From positions 9,877,658 through 9,941,657 of the forward strand of contig NW_022145601.1 in NCBI RefSeq assembly GCF_000002235.5: a stretch of 64,000 nucleotides of DNA. The letters are read 5' to 3'. This DNA comes from Strongylocentrotus purpuratus. Taxonomy: Eukaryota; Echinodermata; Echinoidea; Camarodonta; Strongylocentrotidae. Below the pieces are notes generated by a model. It worked only from the letters and a program-made list of their open reading frames with translations. It was not told the DNA's origin and did no database searches. This document shows, piece after piece, positions 10,390-22,263 of this stretch. The position numbers and the translations under genes are program-made. Within the stretch, counting starts at the first letter, position 1; each line of letters starts with the position of its first letter.

Positions 10390-12284
10390 TTACTCCCTAC
10401 TTTATAGTCCTTACCTCTCCTCTTTCTCTCCTTTTTTGTTTTGTTTTGCGATGGGGAGTCTTACCCCCATGCCTCCCCTTAGCTATGCTCATGCAGCGTA
10501 CCAGGTACCATCAAGTTTCCTCGGCGTAAGTCCACTTTTCAAGACATTATTGTAAAATCACCTTGAGTTAACCTGGATGGCTTTAGTTAATTACGCTTAA
10601 CGGTTTTCATATCTTTTATATTCTCATCCCTTGGACCTAGAGAAAATGCTGGTCCTCAAAGATGCTTGGGTTTCAATAACCCTTAAAGTACCTGCACCGT
10701 TCGAGGTAAACCACATTGTCGTTTTCTGAAGAACATTCACTAATAATTTCTCTGTATTTAGTCTTTTGTTACCTTCGTCTCTTCGCTGTTCTGTGAATTA
10801 ATGTCAACATACTTTTCATAATTACTCTATTAATTACATTATTCAAGGATATGAAGACTCCAATTACAGTAAATACAAGACCCTTTGTATTACTTTATGT
10901 TTACTAGATAAAAAGTACAATCTTGCACTGTGCAGCTACTTTTTAAAGAAATGTAACGAAAAGTCTCCTTAATGGATATTTTAGAAGCTTGAATGATTTT
11001 GTGCCTTCTTTTGTCTTCTTCTATAACTTGATTGCACACCCGATCGGTATAGTCAAGCCAATTAAAGGATTGAAGAAAAAAAAATTGATCTCATAGACTC
11101 CCGTTATAGTTAAAGTTTGATATCGCTAGCTTTTATAATTTTTTCCGTAAAACTTTAATTATAATAATAAGCCCATAGACAAAATTGAAGATCTCTATGC
11201 GCTTTACACAGAACAGAATACAGAAGCAGTGAAGTGGTGCACTGGGTTCATAATTGTGAGAAACTACATTTCCTACTCAACCTAAATCAAAACAGTCGTC
11301 TTTTTATACCTGAAGCAGTCTCATATTGAATCGCAAGACTATCAAATTTAAGGGCTGACCATTCGTAACAACAAGCTTTATTTGATTTAAGACAGAACAA
11401 TAGAGAGACAGCATACACAAATTTGTATAACATAAATTTATGTATACCTATACAATATATCTAATTTGTAAACAAATTATTCATGAAAGCTTTTTTGTTA
11501 ATATGTATGTATGTATACCAATATATGTTTTAAATTCGGATATGCATAAGGTAATCGCATTGAAATCAATATGGCTTGGGCAAAGTCGGGAGGAAATTAA
11601 TTCCCCGAAATACGAGACAGGAAATGATTGATGAAACAAATGGTAAAGCAAAACAAAAGTTGATGACATCACATTTTGACGACTGGAACTCAAAATTGTC
11701 TTCCACGATCAGATGTCATTATATTGTTTACTCTTTTATTTTCCTTAAAACCTCTTTTATCTATTTCTTCTATGAATCAACTAGTTTTAATAAAACAACC
11801 TTGTTTTAGGGCTTGTCACAGTAACTAACTTAAGGAACGTCTGTATTGCTGGACTAGGAATGAGTGTTGCTATACCAGCCTTTGGTCCGTCGACTGGTTT
11901 GATGATATCTCTGGATGGTACACAGATGATGCATTCGAATGAGTACATTATACGACCTAACAGCATTTGGGTTGAAGCTGTATGAATCTCTAGTTAGAAG
12001 CCGTAGGGCTGAGTATGATAGGTGCATAAAAAGCTTCATCAATAGCTGATAAGTCCTGTATTAATATTCAAAAGAAAATTTGCACAATTTTTTTAATATA
12101 AAACGAAACTCCTAGATCCTTGTTATTTCATATTTAAAAAAAAAATCATTTCAAGATTGTTTCGTGTCATTATCGCTGGACAGTACTGGAAACTATTGAA
12201 ACTATGCACGCAAATAAAAAAAAAAGATATGCTAGTCTAAGCCAAGGAATCATACGTGGACACGTTTGACCACCAATCATTTGA
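10390..12284. other. Intergenic sequence, no gene recognised
   Basis: About 1.9 kb of AT-rich DNA. Small open frames at 11440-11809 lack protein-like features. Nothing else recognised. Confidence 0.4.
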
Positions 12285-12570
12285 ACCCCATGACTTTTAC
12301 AAGCCGATCGCCTGTCTGATTATCAAGATATTTATGATTTAAATTGAAATCAAATGTTGCGTTTGTCAAACGGTTTTCATAACACTACAGTCTATTGTGG
12401 AAACGAATATTGTAAAACCGGTCACTCAAAGGTTTTTACTTTTTGAGGCGCTTCTTGATAATTTTGAAGCGCAATTTTTGTCAAGGCTTCGATATAAAAC
12501 CATATCACAGACACTGATAACACGTAGGGCCGTGCATCTCAGATTTAACATTGTTAAACGATCCCTTTTA
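12285..12570 (+). mobile_element. Dispersed TTAA-ended repeat, copy 1 (5' truncated)
   Basis: Matches 35850-36138 and 44814-45062. Shared words include ATAACACTACAGTCTA, GTAAAACCGGTCACTC, ATAACACGTAGGGCC and GCATCTCAGATTTAACATTG. This copy lacks the first ~90 bp present in the other two and its right end is altered (ATCCCTTTTAG). The ORF at 12397-12594 lies inside it. Confidence 0.7.
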
Positions 12571-13251
12571 GGAACCAGACGTGAGTTGTATTAAAGTAAA
12601 TAGTATTGTCATGGATACGTCACATCATGCTCGTTTTCGTACTTACGTCTAAGATATCATGGAGTATTTCATAACCTTATTGTTTGGTAATCTAATTTCT
12701 CCCCCAACATTTTTACAACACGTAAACGCTACACTCTGTATCAATATTTGAGTATGAATGAATAAATAATAAGGAATGTGTTGTCGTTAATCTCAATTAT
12801 AACCCCGGGATACAGACAGAGCTATTTTTAGACAAAGATATTGATTTTTATTACCACAATGACTCTGCTCGTTTTCTCATCTTTTTTTTTCTTCTTCAAT
12901 TTTCTTTCGGTTTGGTTATTTTAAAAAACTGTGCGTGCAAACACTGTCTCGGCAAGAAATTCTAGGCTCGGACAGTTTTTGCAGCCTATGCAGTATTTCC
13001 CCCCAAAAAGAAGCCAGTTTGGAAGATGAATTGATACATAGCTCAGCTAATTACTCATCTAATCTGATTTGGTTCGTACAGTTTGTTCCTTTTTCCCGCA
13101 AGAGTTGCCATTGATAATGTATGGGAACACAACATGTCCATATTATACAGCTTTACCAACATTTGCAGTTATTTCCACAGAAGAAAATGGAAAAAAAGGA
13201 GTTACACAGAGTTTGTTAGCTCCGAAATTATTTCTCTCATCCAATTCCTTT
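12571..13251. other. Intergenic sequence, no gene recognised
   Basis: AT-rich. Nothing recognised. Confidence 0.4.
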
Positions 13252-13294
13252 CTTTCTCTCTCTCTCTCTCTCTCTCTCTAGCTCTCTATCTCTG

Positions 13295-13327
<33 letters not shown>

Positions 13328-13373
13328 GGCTGTCTGTTTCTGTCTCTCTCTCTCTCTCTCTCTCTGTCTCACA
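13252..13373. repeat. (CT)n microsatellite
   Basis: CT runs punctuated by CTGT words, followed by a short ACACATATATAT stretch. It extends two artefactual Ser/Leu frames. Confidence 0.85.
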
Positions 13374-15038
13374 CACATATATATGTATACCTATACTCTA
13401 CAGTATCTTAACTTGACTAAGCCTTAAGTGCGAAAATGTGTTTCACCATTACGTTCTCAACCGATTTGTGCGTGTTTGCTTGGCGTGTTGAGTATCTTTT
13501 TTTAAAATCTACTTCTTCGCATAACGATGTCTTCGTTTTAATTATATTTACATGATATTTGTATACATTCAATATAATAGGAGTAATATATTATGAGTAT
13601 GTTCTTCACTTTACTTTTGTTTGGGTTTTTTTCGTTACCCATTTACCATACATGTATGTACATTGACACTATTGAAGATAAAGCTTATCAGCCAGGCAGC
13701 CGTTATTAGCGATAAAGGACAGCTATTAATACAAAGTCAACAGTTTCTACTATCATCATATATGCTCTATGATATACCACCTATAAAAGAAGTCTATTTT
13801 TAGACCGATATGATTTGTATAAGTGGTTTCTAAATCGAGAAACGTGTGCACTTTGAACCTCTATATAGATGTTATTGATCTGTATTTGCTCGAGCCTCGG
13901 GGCACTAATTCTACATGCACTACACTGCAGTGCTTCTCATTCAGGTATGCAGAGGGTCCCAGAACAAAAACCGAATCCAACATGTACAATTAAAATTTTG
14001 ACTCAAGTAAATTATAAATCTAATGTTTGCCACTTTTATAAAGGTGGTCGTAAAGCGCCGCGCTGATGCATACATTTTTTTTAATATGGTATTTTAAAGG
14101 TACTTTGTAACATTGTTCAGATGAGAGTTAATGGTGCTAAGGTAGTGACTTCAATACTAGATGTACAATTAAAGATCATCTGAAAGTTTGAGTGAAAACT
14201 GACCATTATTAATGATAAAAATTGGGAAAAACTGATGTGATCGATTCCTTACTTCTCCCAACTGTATTTTTACCATTTTATTACATTTTAGCTATATGTT
14301 AATCGCCATAAAGCAATGAATTGGTTCTATATACCATCCAGGCGTTTAAGTGTTGAACAACATTAAAGCCTATCGTATGTCTTATTTTAATGGAAAAACG
14401 GTTGGGAAAAATTCAAAAATGGTTGGGAGAATTTACTGTTAGAGGGTGTCGCACAGTGACGCCTTCCAAGAAAAGCAGAAATATCTTCGTGGTTTGAGAA
14501 TCTTTTCAGAATATTTTGCATATTAGAGGGTAAGTACAGTAGAAGGAATATAATAAGTAACATTTCATAAACAAATTACACAGTTTTTTCATCAACCTTC
14601 AACAATTTTACCGAGTCACTTTAAAACTTTATAGGGACTCATAGGTCTCAGACTCATAAACCAGAAAAACAGCCTTGCACTTGACAAATTCAGAGTATTG
14701 TAAAGAAAATCGTGCCACATCCGCCACGTGTAAGGCTATGTTATTTCTAGGTACAAATGTAGTTGCAATATAGCGCCACGTAAACGCCTTTAGATTAGGC
14801 CATGTAAAAATCACGCAACGCCATTTTGAGCACGTAGGCCCCTGTAGCAGTGGACATGACTGACTAAACGCTATACAATAATTATGAACATTTTAGATTC
14901 CCTCTTTTCATTTACAGTAAACGCTAGACCGCGTAACGGCCACCTAGATGTCAGAATTGACATGGGAAAGCAATGTCCCAAACTCCCAATCCCGTTTCAT
15001 AAAAGTGGCCTTTGGTGGCGCTCTATGCTTCACAAGAC
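13374..15038. other. Intergenic sequence, no gene recognised
   Basis: AT-rich. A somewhat GC-richer patch at 14720-15000 is probably part of, or adjacent to, the repeat that follows. No exon signals were judged reliable. Confidence 0.4.
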
Positions 15039-15194
15039 CAGAGCAATCTATACACAGAGTTTGGTCAACCCGGTTCGAGTTGGACACAATATGGCGACTA
15101 CTGCTTTGTTGGGCAAGCACAAAACAAAAGAATATATGCCATGTTGTGACCCAGTGAAACCAAGTTGGCCAAACTCTGTGTATAGATGGCTCTG
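15039..15194 (+). mobile_element. Dispersed MITE-like repeat, copy B
   Basis: The ends are inverted repeats of about 31 bp (15039-15069 and 15164-15194) containing CTATACACAGAGTTTGG and its complement. The interior matches 3535-3660 in inverse orientation. The plus-strand 110-codon frame (14884-15216) crosses it and is not considered a gene. Confidence 0.65.
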
Positions 15195-17741
15195 CACATC
15201 ACAGCGTGTACAGTAGGATTTGATCCCGTAATCATGTTAACGGCAGCGTATAAGTCACAATTTACTCTCCCTTCCTGTCAGTATCACGAGTGCGTCAATT
15301 AGCCTTTGCATGACGTACAACTGCGTCAGCGATTAGCGCGGCTTTTGACGTGCCATATCAGTGTGGCATCGTATAACGTGAAGGTAAAATCTACAGTGTT
15401 AGCATTGCTTTATGTTTAAAGATATAGATCAGTTTTGGTCATGCGATTGCATTGTGAAAGAAACGTTGTGGAATCAATCAGAACAGATTGATCATCTAGC
15501 AATATAAGTATTGGTGTACTGCAAGGTTCTGGAATCATCAAAATGATAAGAAATTTGGCCCAGTCTTGGTAAAGTTACAAGCACTGTACACAGAAAGATG
15601 TATATGGGACTACGCGACATATGCGCGACACGTGCGCGATATCTATCAGGTCCAAATAGATATAATAATTTACCAAATACACACTGTATATCAATTAGCA
15701 TACAGGCGGTTTCCCGGTAAAAATTTGTATCATCACGTATTAGTCAAAACATATTCTTTTACATGATTGGTAATAAGAGCTTCCATTTCATTTTTTTTTA
15801 GAGGGGGCGTTTCCAAAACTGGTCTTTACCTTTAAGCTTTATCCTATCTTTATCATTACATGCCATAGATTCACGCAATAGAAATGGCGCCTCGAGAGCA
15901 ACGGGTATTGGGTCGCTATTATATTTTTGGTTGTGGTTCTACTGTTGAAGTCATGATACAGAGGCTTGGGAGGTTAATATTAATAGGTGTCTTTATTAGA
16001 ACAAAATTGCGTCATGATTCAATGTCATGATCCATGTTGAGAACAACTGTGGTCTAGTCTCAAGACTTACATAATATCAACACAGTTGAGTTTGCGAGTT
16101 TGTTTTAGATGCGTCCAATGTTAAACAAACATTTCGATGCAGGGCCACATGGGCAATATTCAGACACAAGACTTTTGCTATCCCTTACTGTAATGTTTAA
16201 AACAATAGATGGCGCGAATCAGTTTTGATTAAAAACAACACTGAAAGCTGAGCTGTATTTAATATGAACAAATTTCATTGCCGTCGAACTAGTGGTGGCG
16301 CTATACTACTATTTTGTACAAACAATATTGACCGTTAGTACCCTAAGGTTCAAGAATAAATTGTATGAGTTCTTAAGAACTGTTTTAATCTCTGACAACA
16401 GATTTCATATTTGTTAGTACCATGTTGTGAAACTTAAACTATTATTAGGTATAGCACACCAAAAATAAGTACAACCAACACATGTTATTTGATGATTGCA
16501 AATGATTAAGCTTTATGAAAGCTTAAAAAAACAAAAAAACAGAATTGAAATCGGTCGATGCGTTGTGATTTTATACCATTTTGGGGAAATCGCAAAATTA
16601 CCGAATAACCTGCCAGATATGGTCAAATTGGCAAAATGGCGAAATTCGACAAATTTGACAACTTAATTCATCACTTTCTTGGAAACAAATAATAAATTAA
16701 ATTATCAGACACTAAAATATCATCTTTGTGGTAAACAATACAAAAAAGAAAATTCATATATCTATTACCGTTTTGAGAACAGAAGCCAACAAAATAAGTC
16801 ATTTTTGCAATTTTTGCGAATCTGCAGATATAAAAAAGTTGTGAAAATAACTAAGTCCGCCCAATTAATATGCGCATATGTAATCAAATCAAAACCGAAA
16901 ATTATACATCAGTGAAACCTATGTATATCAGACAGGTATGAAATATATTTTATTTGGAATAAAAAAAAATCATGAATATTCACCAAATATGCAAATTAGG
17001 TCATTTCAGCTAATTATATATTCGCGCACTCATTATGCAAATTAGGAAAGTCAAACTGTTCATTTTTATGGCATTTTATAAATCATATATTTATAGATCA
17101 TATTTACACCAAATATTAACATTAAATTCCAAATATTTTTTCAATGCCAATGAAATATGGCGATGGAAATTACTTTGATCACCGTCACAGCTATTTCCTC
17201 ATGTGTTTCACAAATCATTCAGAAAAACCGATCAAATGATAAGAATTTGCAGACTTTTAGCTACATCACAGTATAGTTTCTTTTAAAAAAAATGTCAGAT
17301 TATGAGGTTTTATGACGATTTTCCGAGAAACCATTCAACAGACCATAACATTCCACAGGGACTGAATTTTAGAGTAACAAAAAGTTTGGTGATTCCAGTA
17401 CAGTTGTGGCTACCGTGAGTGTAAACAACAAATTGATTCAATGAGTGAAACACATGAGGATATTGCATTTTTTTGTAGGGGAGTTTTATACATTGAGGTG
17501 CATTTTCACCACGCAGAATAAAAGAGCAAGTCGATGGGCGATCAGCGGGCCATGTCACACATGGCTGAAAAGACAATATTCTAATTAAATAATTTAACAT
17601 ATTTCCCACATGCCTATAACAATGAAACTACACATAATTGTAGTTACAGGTATGCTTGAAATATATGTGAAATAAAAATTTAAAAATATTGTTTAGTTTT
17701 TTTTAATAAATTTACAAAAATTGCTATTTCTACCAACTGAC
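15195..17741. other. Intergenic sequence, no gene recognised
   Basis: About 2.5 kb of AT-rich sequence. Short frames at 16679-16915 and 17310-17609 have AT-driven composition and no recognisable motif. Confidence 0.4.
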
Positions 17742-18182
17742 TGCTGTTGCGTGTGTGTGTGCGTGTGTAAATGCCTTCGATCGTGGACTTTCACCAGAAT
17801 ACACACCTTCAAACCGTGGACACACAGGAATCGTGGACGTCCACGATTAGAACGCCTATTATTTTCGTCATTTACGTGGCCCAATGAGGGCGCTCTCTTA
17901 ATATCTGGAAAATTTGACGAAGTCCACGTTAGAGGTAATAAATAGTATCAGGAGTGTACGAATACACAGTTCGTGTGACAAAATTCTCCAGGAATCGTCG
18001 CGCATAAATGAATAACGCCCCCTTTCGGCAGTGAGTGACGTGTAGAGATCTAGATCGATATCGAGCGCCAAAACTCGTATACCGTGCACGCGCAACCAAA
18101 ATACCAACGTGATCGTGACAATGTAGCCGCACCAAGTACGGCGCGCAAGTTCGCAAGAGGTGTGATAAATCTTCAATTTCAG
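17742..18182 (+). promoter_or_regulatory. CpG-richer block ending in a splice-donor-like site
   Basis: Compared with its flanks this block is CpG-dense (GGCGCGCAAG, GTGCACGCGC, GAATCGTCGCGC) and ends CTTCAATTTCAG/GTACGTTTC at 18182/18183, a good metazoan 5' splice site. It contains a perfect 20-bp palindrome (17829-17848). The AT-rich intron-like sequence that follows and the coding exon at 21752 suggest a promoter with a 5' non-coding exon. Direct joining of 18182 to 21752 keeps the downstream frame open back to a TGA at 18116-18118 but supplies no ATG. The assignment is inference. Confidence 0.3.
17829..17848. repeat. Perfect 20-bp palindrome
   Basis: AATCGTGGACGTCCACGATT is its own reverse complement. 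GTGGAC words recur nearby at about 17783 and 17816 and as GTCCACG at 17921. A dimeric transcription-factor site is possible but unproven. Confidence 0.6.
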
Positions 18183-19041
18183 GTACGTTTCTAATCATTT
18201 TTCTTTTCAAATACAGGATATTCATCTAGCCCAACATTTTGGGCTACTTGAATGTTAGCTTATGGTATCTTATTATCATCATCATTGCTTTTAGCAATCC
18301 GTTTTAATTATTAAACACAAACTCACTTTTCTTATTGACGTCTTCATGAAGGTCAAATCCATCAGTGAACGTAACTTTAGCTAATAAATTCCATGTAGAA
18401 AAATAAAAGGTATTATGTTTGGATTTATAATATTTAATATAATACATTTAAGATAAATTATAATAAATAATAAGAAATATTGTTTTAACTGTTGATCTAT
18501 TAATAATTACATGATAAAATAATGTCTTATTATTATTTACATATTTCCACTGATTTTACGATTGCAATCTTGAAGAAAAAAATTGATTTTCACTTTTATT
18601 CTTATGTATTTCTTTGTTTTTACAATTTCTTATGTTTTATATTAATTATTTTAATTGTTATGTATTTCTTTGTTCTATGATATTTGTGTCATTATATAAA
18701 TCTTCAATGAGAAATATTTGGATACCAGGCTTATTTTATAAAGTTATTTCAAAAGAGTAGCCAACCTAAACTTATCAATGAAAGCAGAAAAAACATGAAA
18801 TATGTAATTTTATTATGTTTATTGTTTATTAAATTCATAATCCATTATTATTGCTTTTATTATTATTGCTTTTCAATATTTGAACAAATGAATTATTGCA
18901 TGCTTATGAATCCGTGCATTTATCGACGGAAAGAGACTTATGTTTATCATTGAAGCGTTAACAAATGATGGTATAAAACAATAAGGTATAATAAGTTACT
19001 TGCAGAGAAGTGCATGATATACGTCATCACACATGACCAAG
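18183..19041. other. AT-rich, intron-like sequence
   Basis: Very AT-rich with TTATTATT and AATATAAT strings and no ORF. It is consistent with an intron between the block at 18182 and the exon at 21752, or with plain intergenic DNA. Confidence 0.35.
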
Positions 19042-19213
19042 GTTTGCCAATTTGCATGAAAGATCACTGTTGAAATCAATTTTTAGATTTCATTAAAAAA
19101 ATCATAACTTTCTTATTTATGGTTGGATTTGCTTCAAACTTTTTTTGATCTGTTTGTCTGATTTTTCTGCTTTCAATAAAAACAATTTTTTTTTGGAGTG
19201 GAGTCAGTCTTTA
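19042..19213 (+). mobile_element. Half copy of the 22264-22828 foldback MITE
   Basis: Shares TGCCAATTTG, CATAACTTTCTTATT, TTTTCTGCTT and the terminal TGG-GGA-TC arrangement with the right arm of the element at 22698-22828, in the same orientation. No left arm is present. Confidence 0.5.
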
Positions 19214-19529
19214 ATATGATAGCACTGGGTGGGGGCTTCGAAACTTCGACATAGAATTTTGAAACTCATTAAATATGCTAATTTATGTCGAACCCTGCTG
19301 GCTGGCAGATTCCCATCAAAAATTTCCATGTAAAAAAAAAACTTAGTTCATGAATGCATAGCAATGATCTGATGTATACATTTAGGGCAGTTGAAAGTGA
19401 TCTTGCTTTTTCTTCATTTCCTCAGCTCCATGCACTGCATCCACCCTCCCCCCTACTCCTCCCTTTGCTCATTCTCCATCTTCTTCCATCCACTATTCTT
19501 CTATTCCACTTTGCACTTATATATTCCCT

Positions 19530-19575
19530 TCTCCTCCTCCTCCTCCTCCTCCTCCTACTCCTACTCCTCCTTTCT
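19530..19575. repeat. (TCC)n-like trinucleotide tract
   Basis: TCCTCC repeats with TACTCC variants. It produces Ser- or Leu-rich artefactual frames within 19354-19674. Confidence 0.75.
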
Positions 19576-20011
19576 CCTCAACTTCTCATTCATCCTTGCC
19601 TTCACCTGCTTTTCATCTGTCTGATCCTCTTCCCCGTCTTCCTATTGTTCTGCATCCCCATTTTCGTTTTATGATATATTTTTTTCTTACTTCATTATTT
19701 GTCCTCTTGTTCCTCTTCCTCATTCTTCTTATTTTAGTTTATGTTTAGGAATATATGAATAAGTTCTTGTGCATTTTCATTTTTTCCCCTATTTTTCATT
19801 TATGGGGTGGGGTGGGGGGGGGGGAGGATACTCATCAGGGGACTGACCTCTTAGTAAGTACATCAACTCATTACTCTGATTTGTCTATGATGATTTATAA
19901 ATAGCCCTTTTTTGTCATATTAATGCTTAATTCTTTCTGTTAGTCAAATAACTAACTCTGCTAATTAAAAAAAATCTGGCAAAACTTCAAAGGCACCCCA
20001 GGAAAGTACAA

Positions 20012-20093
20012 AGTATGCGGACACCTTCCGGCAGACCTATGGTAGACTAGCCGCATACTAAAAATAAGCGGGAAATCTACCGAAGGTCTGCCG
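20012..20093. other. Interleaved inverted repeats (pseudoknot order)
   Basis: Two arm pairs occur in the order A-B-A'-B'. A is AGTATGCGG (20012-20020) with A' CCGCATACT (20051-20059). B is CGGCAGACCTATGGTAGA (20029-20046) with B' at 20076-20093, complementary at 16 of 18 positions. The pairs interlock rather than nest, so a transcript could form an H-type pseudoknot. A rearranged MITE would give the same picture. Confidence 0.5.
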
Positions 20094-20114
20094 TTAAAGT
20101 TTTTGTTTAGGAAG

Positions 20115-20840
20115 CTCTCATTTCTCTATTTCTCAATCAACTTTTGATACAACTTGATACAAATGATCCTTGGGTAATACAAGATGTGACGTATTGATGA
20201 TTATGATGAAGTCAAATGTCATCTGTTGGTCAAAAGGTCAAGTGAAATAAGGTTATGTGGTTACAAAAATGTTAGATGCACTCATTTCTCTATTCCTTAA
20301 CCCTTTGACTGCTGGCCTGTGCTGCTGGTATCAATGAATCTGGTAGTATTCTTAAATGAGAAGGCTAATTAATCTCATTTAATTATTTGTTTGGGTTTTT
20401 ATTCAAGGTACAAGGAAATATGATACCTTACTTCTTTGGATAATGTAAATATTTTTCTTGAAAACGCCAATTAAGAGTCTGTAATTTAGAGGTGAAAAGC
20501 CAACCTCATTTGCCAAAGCCTCATTATTGGGCTTCTGTAGAAGCCCGTCGCATCTTTTATTTTTTTTACTTGGTACAAATGATCCTTGGGTAATACCAGA
20601 TGAAGAGTGATGATGATGTCCAAGATCATCTAGGGGTCAAAAGGTCAAATTTGTTAGTACATTAATAGTCTGTTTTAAAAAATGTTATAGGTTTTCTTTA
20701 CTTCGGTTGCAGTTTTCTATTTCTCAATTATTTTGAAACTTAGTTCAAATGATCCTCGGGTAATACCAGATGTGGGGTGATCACAATGAGGTTAAAGGTC
20801 ATCTAGGGGTCAAAAGGCCAAGTGATATAAGGCCTTGAGC
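20115..20840 (+). repeat. Diverged repeat units (ATGATCCTTGGGTAATAC)
   Basis: At least three copies of ACAAATGATCCTTGGGTAATAC or a close variant (about 20157, 20575, 20735) are each followed by a shared AGATG word and GGTCATCT-GGGTCAAAAGGTCAA, and usually preceded by CTATTTCTCAAT. Spacing is irregular because of insertions. An old tandem or nested repeat family. Confidence 0.6.
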
Positions 20841-20917
20841 CTTTGAAAGTTCTTATACATGTTTTAATATTGATCGCAAATTCAGGCGAGACTCATGGTC
20901 CGCGAACCACCTTGTTG

Positions 20918-21480
20918 ATATCTCAAGATCTGCAGGTATATCCTTGGAGGACAATACTTTGATTTGATTTGGGGGTCATGGGGTCAAAGGTCACAGAGGT
21001 CAATTTTTGAAAAAGACAGTTTTTTACAATATGTTGCACACAATTTGACATATGAACTTGTAACTTGGTGGGATGATAAAGTATAAGAAGAAAAAAATTT
21101 GGCTAGTAAATTGGGGTCAAGGAGCCAAAGGATAATTTATTGTAGAAAATAAGATTTTTTGTCTACATCAAGAACCGTGTGGCGGTTGGACCTCAAGTAT
21201 GGAGTGAGAGCATATCCTATGGGGACAATAATTTGATTCCATTTTGGAGTCACAGGGTCAAAGGCCACAGAGGTCACTTAGTGGAGAAAAAAAACAATAT
21301 CTTATATATAAAATTGTGACTCGGTGTTGAGGGTTGTGTATGACAAGACAAAATTATGCTGATATTTTGGGGTCATGGGTTAAAGTTCAAAGGTCATGGA
21401 GGTCAATATATTGTAAAAAAAAAATTATGTTGATATCTCAAGAACCGTGTGGCAGTTTGACATCAAACTTGCTGCTACAT
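20918..21480 (+). repeat. About 250-bp tandem units carrying AGGTCA direct repeats
   Basis: Units start with ATATCTCAAGAACCGT-like sequence at about 20922, 21166 and 21433. Each complete unit carries a GGGTCA-A-AGGTCA-type DR1 plus a third half-site 3 bp further on (20981-21002, 21255-21276). A related cluster sits at 21384-21405. The half-site matches the nuclear-receptor core AGGTCA. Function is not implied by the sequence alone. Confidence 0.6.
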
Positions 21481-21751
21481 GTATATGGTTATTGTATAGT
21501 AATTTTCTTTTTTATTGATCATGCACTCGGCGGCGGCATATATTTTGGTTGAATATGGTCGAATATCCATCTATTTTTTATTTATTTTTTTAGTTTTATC
21601 CATCCTTTTTACTGTTCTACTCTGTTGCAAGTACAAATTGCATCCATTTCTTTGTTGGATGCCTGATGAGCATCTTATCATTGATGTGCTAGTTACAACA
21701 GAATTTGTGTAGGAATTTCATGAATTTCATCTTCTATATCCTTTTGTTAAG

Positions 21752-22011
21752 GTGATACAGATGTTGCTGAAACAGTAGGCACCAGCAAACGCCAGACAAA
21801 GAAGATGTGGAGTGATGCTGAGAAGGAAGCTGTCAACAGGCATCTGGGGATTTTCTTAAGAACAAGAAAACTTTGTGGAAAGGATCCAATCATCTCTGCG
21901 ATGAAAGCTGATCCACGCATCTTCAAGGGTCGCACATGGACAAATATAAAGGATTTCGTGAGAAACCAAATTAGAAAACGAGACCCTTTAGGATTTCTTC
22001 AGAAATTTTAA
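21752..22011 (+). CDS. Terminal exon encoding a SANT-like C-terminal domain (orphan)
   Basis: A predicted 3' splice site (TATATCCTTTTGTTAAG, AG at 21750-21751) opens a frame of 85 complete codons to a TAA at 22009-22011. An in-frame TAA lies at 21748-21750, so the coding part must start by splicing (phase 1) or at the Met codon at 21805. The peptide has W-x4-E-x2-AV-x2-HL (from Trp at 21808), a CGKDP-x10-DPRIFKGRTW segment and an IKDFVRNQIRKR basic end. I recall a similar layout (Trp, AVxxH, GK, RTWxxIKxxVRN) at the C-termini of uncharacterised fish and invertebrate proteins, some linked to transposon-derived genes. It is basic and probably nucleic-acid binding. Upstream coding exons were not found in this window; the CpG block at 17742-18182 is a possible 5' end. 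It could also be a degenerate copy. Confidence 0.5.
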
Positions 22012-22263
22012 ATGAATGAGGTGTTACAGTCAGGCATGTTACCACAATTATGAGGTTCTTTGTATGTTCTTGGTTGAGCATTGCTTGTAGGGGAAGCTGT
22101 GCTTTAATGCTGAACTGATGTGCTGGCAGGTACAGTCTGGCAATTTTTCATTGTCTGCAGTTCACTAAGTTCACGAATGAAGGCATTTGTTTGAAAGACA
22201 GTAACTTTACCCTGAAATGCAAACTGTTATGCTGAGGGTTTCAAAAGTACAGGTATATAATAT

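Noticed and set aside
14884..15216. 110-codon plus-strand ORF
   Set aside because: It runs through a MITE-like repeat that has another copy at 3535, in a different frame context.
18116..22011. A two-exon gene made by joining 18182 to 21752
   Set aside because: The frame stays open but contains no ATG upstream of 21805 and hits a TGA at 18116-18118. It cannot be a complete coding gene as such, so only the separate elements are reported.
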